From NCBI GenBank assembly GCA_021413535.1, contig JAIOQF010000339.1, positions 1 to 11,861 on the forward strand: a stretch of 11,861 bases of DNA, in the 5' to 3' direction. Position 1 is the first letter of the stretch. Every line of letters starts with the position of its first letter. A program made the translations under genes and the position numbers. Source of the DNA: Verrucomicrobiota bacterium (GTDB lineage Bacteria; Verrucomicrobiota; Verrucomicrobiia; Verrucomicrobiales; Verrucomicrobiaceae). Below are positions 7,734-11,861 of this stretch, in pieces. The notes under the pieces were generated by a model that saw only the letters and a list, made by a program, of their open reading frames with translations, did not search any database and was not told the origin of the DNA.

Positions 7734-9191
7734 ATGAAATTCATTTTAGCATCGTTGTCGATTCAAGTTTTGCTGTGCTTTGAATTCAGCACCTTGGGTG
7801 CGGCACCCAATTTTTGGGATGAGATACCACTCTCCCCCAGCACCACGATGCCGGGGCAAATTCAGGACGACTATTGGAACGGGGAGTTTCAAAGGGTCAA
7901 CCGTGAAGTGCTTCAGGCGAAAGAGACCAAGTTGTTTTTTCTCGGAGATTCGATCACTTGGAACTGGTCGCTCGGAGACAAACTGGGCCACGACATCTGG
8001 CGTGAAAACTATGCTCAATACCAGCCTGTCAACATGGGCAACTCGGGCGACATCACTCCGGTAATGCTTTACCGGGTCACTCATGGCAATCTGAATTTCA
8101 CCGCAGGACGTCAGCCCAAAGTCGCAGTGCTGCTTTGCGGCATCAATAATCTTGGGGTTACTCAAAGTGACGGCGGCAAGGAAAAGTGGGACTTGGGAGC
8201 CAAGTGTCCTCCGGCGGACATCGCCCATGGCAAACGGGCCATCGCCCAGGTGATTCGCCGCCGCCTGCCGGAGACCCGTGTCATCATGCTGGCCATCCTG
8301 CCCGTGGCCGATAAAGTCAAATGGGCGAAATGTCAGCAAGCCAACGCCAGCAACGCCGCCGATGCCTGCAATCCGAATGAAGTGGCCTATGTCGATTTGC
8401 AGGAAAAATTTCTCCTGCCTGATGGTTCCATCAACAAACGCTTGTATACCGATGGCACTCACTTGAGCACGGAGGGATATCGGGTTTGGGCTCAAGGCAT
8501 TGAACCCATCGTTAAGAAATTCATGGATGCACCGCCGCTTGATCCGGTGAAGATCATGCTGATCGGGGATTCCATCACCGAAGGTCTCGATTCCAGCAGC
8601 TCTTATCGGCGTTACTTGGACGGCATGTTGCGCATCAGCGGTCATCAGATTGATTTAATAGGAAGCCGCCAGAAGCACCACGATGACAAAACGGACCCGG
8701 ACAGTTATCAATACGACGTGGATCACGAAGGTCACTGGGGTAAAGATTCCGCCTGGATGGCAGAGAATCTGCCGCGCCGGTTGACTGGCAACATGCCCGA
8801 TGTCGCGGTGATTCAACTGGGAAGCGAAGATGTCGTTTCCAGCAAGGCTGCCGCCGAACCGCTGACGGACGGGATTGTGAAGAACATCAATCAAGTGATC
8901 GAATTGCTCCGGTCAAAAAATGAGAATATTAAAATCGTGCTTTCGAAAGTTATTCCCTCGAAGGAGAGAGAAGAGGTGATTAATCTGCTCAATGCCAAGA
9001 TTTCGCAATACGTCCAGGCCCATTCCACGCCCCGGCAGCGCGTGGTTCTGGCAGACCCAAATGCCGGATTCGATGTTTCTCAAGATCTGGCGGATGACGG
9101 CATGTTGCCCAATCCCAGCGGAGCAAGAAAAATAGCAGAAGCATTTGCCATCGCCATCAATCGCCTGATCGATGATGCCACACGCCATTGA
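7734..9191 (+). CDS. Secreted tandem SGNH/GDSL hydrolase; N-domain intact, C-domain degenerate
   Basis: A 485-residue exported protein with two SGNH domains. The signal peptide covers about residues 1-23. Domain 1 (about 45-265) has all four blocks: GDSIT (Ser73), GNSGD (102-106), GINN (136-139) and DGTH (Asp240, His243); it resembles platelet-activating-factor-acetylhydrolase-type GDSL esterases. Domain 2 (about 270-480) resembles the CE3-like acetylxylan-esterase type: KIMLIGDSITEG (Ser280), the DHEGHWG motif (330-336), then GSED (363-366) where GxND is usual, and DGMLPN (455-460) where DGxHPN is usual. Domain 2 therefore lacks the block III Asn (Glu365) and the catalytic His (Leu458), while the Ser and the Asp remain. 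It is probably inactive as an esterase and may bind ligand instead. Start chosen at 7734 for the signal peptide; no Shine-Dalgarno. The stop codon overlaps the ATG of a 16-codon mini-ORF (TGATG). Confidence 0.9.
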   Translation: MKFILASLSIQVLLCFEFSTLGAAPNFWDEIPLSPSTTMPGQIQDDYWNGEFQRVNREVLQAKETKLFFLGDSITWNWSLGDKLGHDIWRENYAQYQPVNMGNSGDITPVMLYRVTHGNLNFTAGRQPKVAVLLCGINNLGVTQSDGGKEKWDLGAKCPPADIAHGKRAIAQVIRRRLPETRVIMLAILPVADKVKWAKCQQANASNAADACNPNEVAYVDLQEKFLLPDGSINKRLYTDGTHLSTEGYRVWAQGIEPIVKKFMDAPPLDPVKIMLIGDSITEGLDSSSSYRRYLDGMLRISGHQIDLIGSRQKHHDDKTDPDSYQYDVDHEGHWGKDSAWMAENLPRRLTGNMPDVAVIQLGSEDVVSSKAAAEPLTDGIVKNINQVIELLRSKNENIKIVLSKVIPSKEREEVINLLNAKISQYVQAHSTPRQRVVLADPNAGFDVSQDLADDGMLPNPSGARKIAEAFAIAINRLIDDATRH

Positions 9192-9241
9192 TGAAATATA
9201 TTCCCAAAATTTTTCTGCAAGCTTCTCGCCACGCTCTATGA
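9191..9241 (+). other. 16-codon mini-ORF bridging two genes
   Basis: The ATG at 9191 shares its A with the TGA of the upstream SGNH gene (TGATG), and its TGA at 9239-9241 overlaps the ATG of the sulfatase at 9238 (ATGA). It would encode MKYIPKIFLQASRHAL. It could couple translation of the two genes by stop-restart, be the remnant of an older start region, or be chance. There is no ribosome binding site and no recognisable product. Confidence 0.2.
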
Positions 9242-10761
9242 AACTTATCGTCGCCTTGTTCACCTTCTGGCTGCTCGTTTTGCCCGCGCCAGCGAAGCCC
9301 AACATCCTCCTCATCCTCGCCGACGATCTTGGCTACGGCGATGTGCATTGCTACAATCACGAGTCGAAAGTGCCCACGCCAAATTTGGATCGCCTCGCTC
9401 GTGAGGGTATGAGATTTCTCGACGCGCACAGTCCGGCCACGGTTTGCACGCCCACACGTTACAGCCTCATGACCGGGCAGATGGCTTTCCGGGTGCCGAA
9501 TGGCGGCACCGTTTTCACCGGCGTAGGAGGGCCGTCACTCATCGCGCAGGGGAGGCTCACCTTGCCTGCGATGCTGCGCGCCGACGGCTACGCCACAGCC
9601 TGCGTTGGCAAATGGCATGTCGGCCTGACGTTCTTCGACAAGGCCGGACAACCGGTGCGCGGCAATGGCGTCGAGGCTGTGCAGCGGGTGGATTTTTCCC
9701 ATCGTATCGAAGGCGGACCAGTGGATCACGGCTTTGAGAGTTTCTTTGGCACGGCCTGCTGTCCCGCGACCGACTGGCTCTATGCCTTTATTGAAAACGA
9801 CCGCATCCCAGTTCCACCCACCGCGTTGATCGACAAGTCGAAGCTTCCGAAACACTCGTATGCCAATGATTGTCGCGCCGGTCTCATCGCGCCGAATTTT
9901 CCGATGGAGGAATTAGATCTCGTCTTTCTGAAAAAAAGCCGCGAGTTTCTTGAGCGGCATATTCGCCAGACACCGGACAAACCATTCTTCCTCTTTCACT
10001 CCGCGCAAGCCGTGCATCTACCATCGTTCGCTGCCCCGCAGTTCCAAGGAAAAACGCAGGCCGGACCACATGGCGACTTCATCTGTCAGCTCGACTGGGT
10101 GGTTGGCGAGCTGATGTCGACGCTGGAGAAACTCGGCATCGCCGACAACACGCTCGTCATTTTCACCAGTGACAACGGCCCCGAAGTCACCAGCGTCATT
10201 CACATGCGTGCCGACTACGAACACGACGGCGCACGTCCGTGGCGCGGGATGAAGCGCGACGATTGGGAAGGCGGCCATCGCGTTCCCTTTCTCGTGCGCT
10301 GGCCCTGCAAAGTGAAGCCGGGCACCGGGAGCGCGCAGCTCATCAGCTTGACCGACGTTATGGCGACCATTGCCGCCATCATCGGCGCGAAGCTCCCCGA
10401 CAACGCTGCGGAAGACAGTTTCAACATGCTGCCTGCATTGCTCAACCAGGACAGCGCCCCCATCCGCCCCTATCTTCTCGAGCAAGCTTTTAGCGGAGTT
10501 CGCACGCTCTCCATCCGTCGCGGCCCGTGGAAATATCTCGACCATCCCGGCTCCGGTGGTAATCGCTACGAAACTGATCCTGATCTCAGGCGCTACATTC
10601 TTGCCGACACCGCGCCTGATGCTCCCGGCCAGCTCTACAATCTGGAAACCGATCCTGGCGAAACGAACAATCTCTACCTTGCGCACCCTGAAATTGTGAA
10701 GGATCTCAAGGCGCTCCTCGAAGAATCCAAAGCCAGCGGACGGAGCCGGCCCGGCGCGTGA
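9238..10761 (+). CDS. Secreted sulfatase, Cys-type (formylglycine-dependent)
   Basis: A 507-residue type I (S1-like) sulfatase that would hydrolyse sulfate esters, probably on a polysaccharide or host glycan. The start at 9238 gives a signal peptide (MKLIVALFTFWLLVLPAPA); the in-frame ATG at 9172 lies within the upstream gene and adds 22 unlikely residues. Visible motifs: PNILLILADDLGYGD with metal ligands Asp29 and Asp30; CTPTR with Cys70, the C-x-P-x-R signature converted to formylglycine, followed by YSLMTGQ; VGKWHVG (Lys125, His127); AVHLP (His260); TSDNGPE (Asp312, Asn313); and Lys339 followed by EGGHRVP. All expected catalytic positions look intact. Activity needs a formylglycine-generating or anaerobic maturase enzyme, which is not in this window. 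The C-terminal part (about 405-480), with YLLEQ and the LYNLETDPGETNNL segment, is typical of the family. The substrate class is not determinable by eye. It is probably co-transcribed with the esterases before it and the DUF1080 gene after it. Confidence 0.95.
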   Translation: MKLIVALFTFWLLVLPAPAKPNILLILADDLGYGDVHCYNHESKVPTPNLDRLAREGMRFLDAHSPATVCTPTRYSLMTGQMAFRVPNGGTVFTGVGGPSLIAQGRLTLPAMLRADGYATACVGKWHVGLTFFDKAGQPVRGNGVEAVQRVDFSHRIEGGPVDHGFESFFGTACCPATDWLYAFIENDRIPVPPTALIDKSKLPKHSYANDCRAGLIAPNFPMEELDLVFLKKSREFLERHIRQTPDKPFFLFHSAQAVHLPSFAAPQFQGKTQAGPHGDFICQLDWVVGELMSTLEKLGIADNTLVIFTSDNGPEVTSVIHMRADYEHDGARPWRGMKRDDWEGGHRVPFLVRWPCKVKPGTGSAQLISLTDVMATIAAIIGAKLPDNAAEDSFNMLPALLNQDSAPIRPYLLEQAFSGVRTLSIRRGPWKYLDHPGSGGNRYETDPDLRRYILADTAPDAPGQLYNLETDPGETNNLYLAHPEIVKDLKALLEESKASGRSRPGA

Positions 10762-10882
10762 ATGCACCGCAGCTCGCAGCGCAATTTAAAAAAACGCACC
10801 AACAGTGTTCAGACAGAAATAATCAGATTACAAACAAAGCACTCGGTCAGCTCTGCGGGCCATTTTCACTCAACCGCGCATA
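10762..10882 (+). other. Longest internal gap of the cluster, A-rich
   Basis: These 121 bases between the sulfatase and the DUF1080 gene are the largest gap in the row and more A-rich than the flanking genes (an A-run near 10790-10797 and an AT-rich tract at about 10813-10838). It is the likeliest place for an internal promoter or a change in mRNA level, but I find no -35/-10 pair with acceptable spacing and no hairpin followed by a T-run. A 63-codon reading frame starting directly after the sulfatase stop (TGAATG) is probably chance. Confidence 0.2.
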
Positions 10883-11635
10883 ATGAAAAAACTCAACCCT
10901 GTCCTATTTGTCTTGGGACTATTCTTTGCAGCTCATATTTCAGCAGCGGGTGATCTCCCGTCAACCCAGGGAATCATCGATATCAGCAAACCGGAGCGGC
11001 CAGCGGACGCAGCCGTGCTGGTCGGGCCGGAGGGCTACGATCTAATTCCTGAGGGCGAAAAACCAACCAAGTGGGTTTTCGCAGACGGCATCCTCACCGC
11101 CCCGTCGGACTGGGACAGCCTCATCACCAAGGAGAGCTATCAAGATTTCCGCATGCATGTGGAGTTTAACGTCAATGAAGTGAAAGACGCCAAAGGTGCC
11201 GAGAGCGACGGCAACTCGGGAGTTTACATCCAGCATCGCTACGAGATTCAGATTCATAATTCATTCGGAATACCGGAGGCGGACTACAAGCCCAGCTATT
11301 GTGGCAGCATATATAAACTGAAGAAACCGGACCGGCTCGTCTGCAAGAAGGCTGGAGAGTGGCAGAGTTACGACATCGTTTTTCGGGCGGCCCGGTTCGA
11401 TGAAGGGAAGAAAATCGAGAATGCCCGCGTCACCGTTTATCACAACGGTGAATTGATTCATGACGATTATTCGATTCCCAGCAAGACTGGGGCCGGAGAA
11501 AAGGAAGGACCGGAGCCCCGGCCCATCATGCTGCAAGGCCACCATAACCCAGTGCGTTTCCGCAACGTGTGGATTCAAAAGCTGGAGCTCGATGCCAAAG
11601 CGGTGAAGCCAGCGGCCAATGGAGCGGAGAGATAA
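10883..11635 (+). CDS. Secreted DUF1080 / 3-keto-disaccharide hydrolase-like protein
   Basis: A 250-residue exported protein with a concanavalin-A-like fold of the DUF1080 family (Pfam name: 3-keto-disaccharide hydrolase domain). The signal peptide ends near residue 21-22 (HISAA-G). Family marks: TKWVFADGILTAP (62-74), ESYQDFRMHVEF (84-95), GNSGVYIQHRYEIQI (110-124), CGSIY (140-144), GEWQSYDIVF (158-167), VTVYHNGELIH (183-193) and the C-terminal block PIMLQGHHNPVRFRNVWI (214-231). The common opening FDGKxLxGW is absent; in its place is a segment around GYDLIPEGEK (51-60), so this is a variant N-terminus. The family includes glycan-active hydrolases, some acting on 3-keto sugars, but many members are uncharacterised. 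Position after esterases and a sulfatase suggests action on the exposed sugar. The 121-bp gap upstream could hold a separate promoter. It ends 2 bp from the stop of the opposing NAD+ synthase gene. Confidence 0.9.
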   Translation: MKKLNPVLFVLGLFFAAHISAAGDLPSTQGIIDISKPERPADAAVLVGPEGYDLIPEGEKPTKWVFADGILTAPSDWDSLITKESYQDFRMHVEFNVNEVKDAKGAESDGNSGVYIQHRYEIQIHNSFGIPEADYKPSYCGSIYKLKKPDRLVCKKAGEWQSYDIVFRAARFDEGKKIENARVTVYHNGELIHDDYSIPSKTGAGEKEGPEPRPIMLQGHHNPVRFRNVWIQKLELDAKAVKPAANGAER

Positions 11636-11637
11636 TT

Positions 11638-11861
11638 TTATTCGCGAAACCGCTGGGCGATGGGGATGCGGCGGCCGATGCCGAACGCTTTGCTGGTAAC
11701 TTTCAATCCGGGCGCGGCCTGGTGACGCTTCCATTCATTGGCGTCCACTCGGCGCAGGACCCAGCGCACGATGTTTTCATCGAAGCCGGTGGCGGTGATT
11801 TCATCGGCAGATTTTCCCTGCTCCACGAACAGCTCCAAGATGCCGTCCAGCACTTCATACG
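11638..11861 (-). CDS. nadE: NAD+ synthase, C-terminal fragment (gene continues beyond right edge)
   Basis: The last 74 codons of a gene read leftwards, ending at a TAA at 11640-11638; the frame is open to the right edge, so a GTG at 11853 is internal, preceded by Tyr-Glu codons. NAD+ synthase makes NAD+ from nicotinic acid adenine dinucleotide in the cytoplasm, using ATP and ammonia or glutamine. The recognition rests on the conserved tail: a helix with LDGILELFVEQGKS, then GFDENIV, VDANEWKRHQ, and APGLKVTSKAFGIGRRIPIA, which matches the C-terminus of NadE, most like glutamine-dependent two-domain forms. The ATP-binding and amidotransferase parts are outside the window, so the subtype is a guess. 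There is no signal peptide issue and no link to glycan metabolism: it is a housekeeping neighbour that marks the end of the cluster. Its 3' end faces the DUF1080 gene tail-to-tail. Confidence 0.87.
   Translation of the reverse strand, partial: YEVLDGILELFVEQGKSADEITATGFDENIVRWVLRRVDANEWKRHQAAPGLKVTSKAFGIGRRIPIAQRFRE

Noticed and set aside
9172..9237. Upstream ATG for the sulfatase
   Set aside because: It would add 22 residues ahead of a normal signal peptide and lies partly within the previous gene.
10808..10834. Possible sigma70-type promoter (TTCAGA ... TACAAA) before the DUF1080 gene
   Set aside because: The spacing is 15 bases and both hexamers match poorly; not enough to call.
10762..10953. 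63-codon frame directly after the sulfatase stop (TGAATG)
   Set aside because: Low-complexity, Ser/Thr/Arg-rich translation with no known motif; overlaps the well supported DUF1080 start in another frame.

Overview
The window looks like part of a Verrucomicrobiota (or related PVC-group) chromosome. The grounds are the protein types: exported SASA-domain esterases, a DUF2341/LamG lectin-esterase, a Cys-type sulfatase, a DUF1080 (3-keto-disaccharide hydrolase-like) protein, and a large exported PDZ/toroid/HEAT protein that I associate with DUF6288. The DNA is fairly GC-rich, and starts without a Shine-Dalgarno sequence fit the same assignment. This is inference from family content; no marker gene fixes the phylum.

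Layout. Seven genes run left to right on the + strand with gaps of 68, 77, 4, 71, 46 and 121 bp, so they probably form one transcription unit: (1) a 5'-truncated DUF2341-LamG-SASA esterase, 2-2692; (2) a small secreted SASA esterase, 2761-3987; (3) a secreted 799-residue PDZ + alpha/alpha-toroid-like + HEAT protein, 4065-6464; (4) a second small SASA esterase paralogous to gene 2, 6469-7662; (5) a secreted protein with two SGNH/GDSL domains, the second apparently catalytically dead, 7734-9191; (6) a secreted sulfatase, 9238-10761; (7) a secreted DUF1080 protein, 10883-11635. On the - strand, starting 2 bp beyond gene 7, lies the 3' end of a housekeeping NAD+ synthase gene (nadE), which marks the right edge of the cluster.

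How the genes may work together. All six complete + strand genes begin with a signal peptide, so the products act in the periplasm or outside the cell. Five SGNH-type domains (four with a recognisable Ser and His, one degenerate), a sulfatase and a DUF1080 protein suggest removal of acyl (probably acetyl) and sulfate groups from a complex polysaccharide or host glycan, followed by attack on the sugar. The window holds no recognisable glycoside hydrolase of a classical family, no polysaccharide lyase, no transporter and no regulator; these would have to lie upstream or elsewhere. The least understood member is gene 3, sandwiched between the two paralogous esterases. No RNA genes, CRISPR arrays, insertion sequences or convincing terminators were seen.
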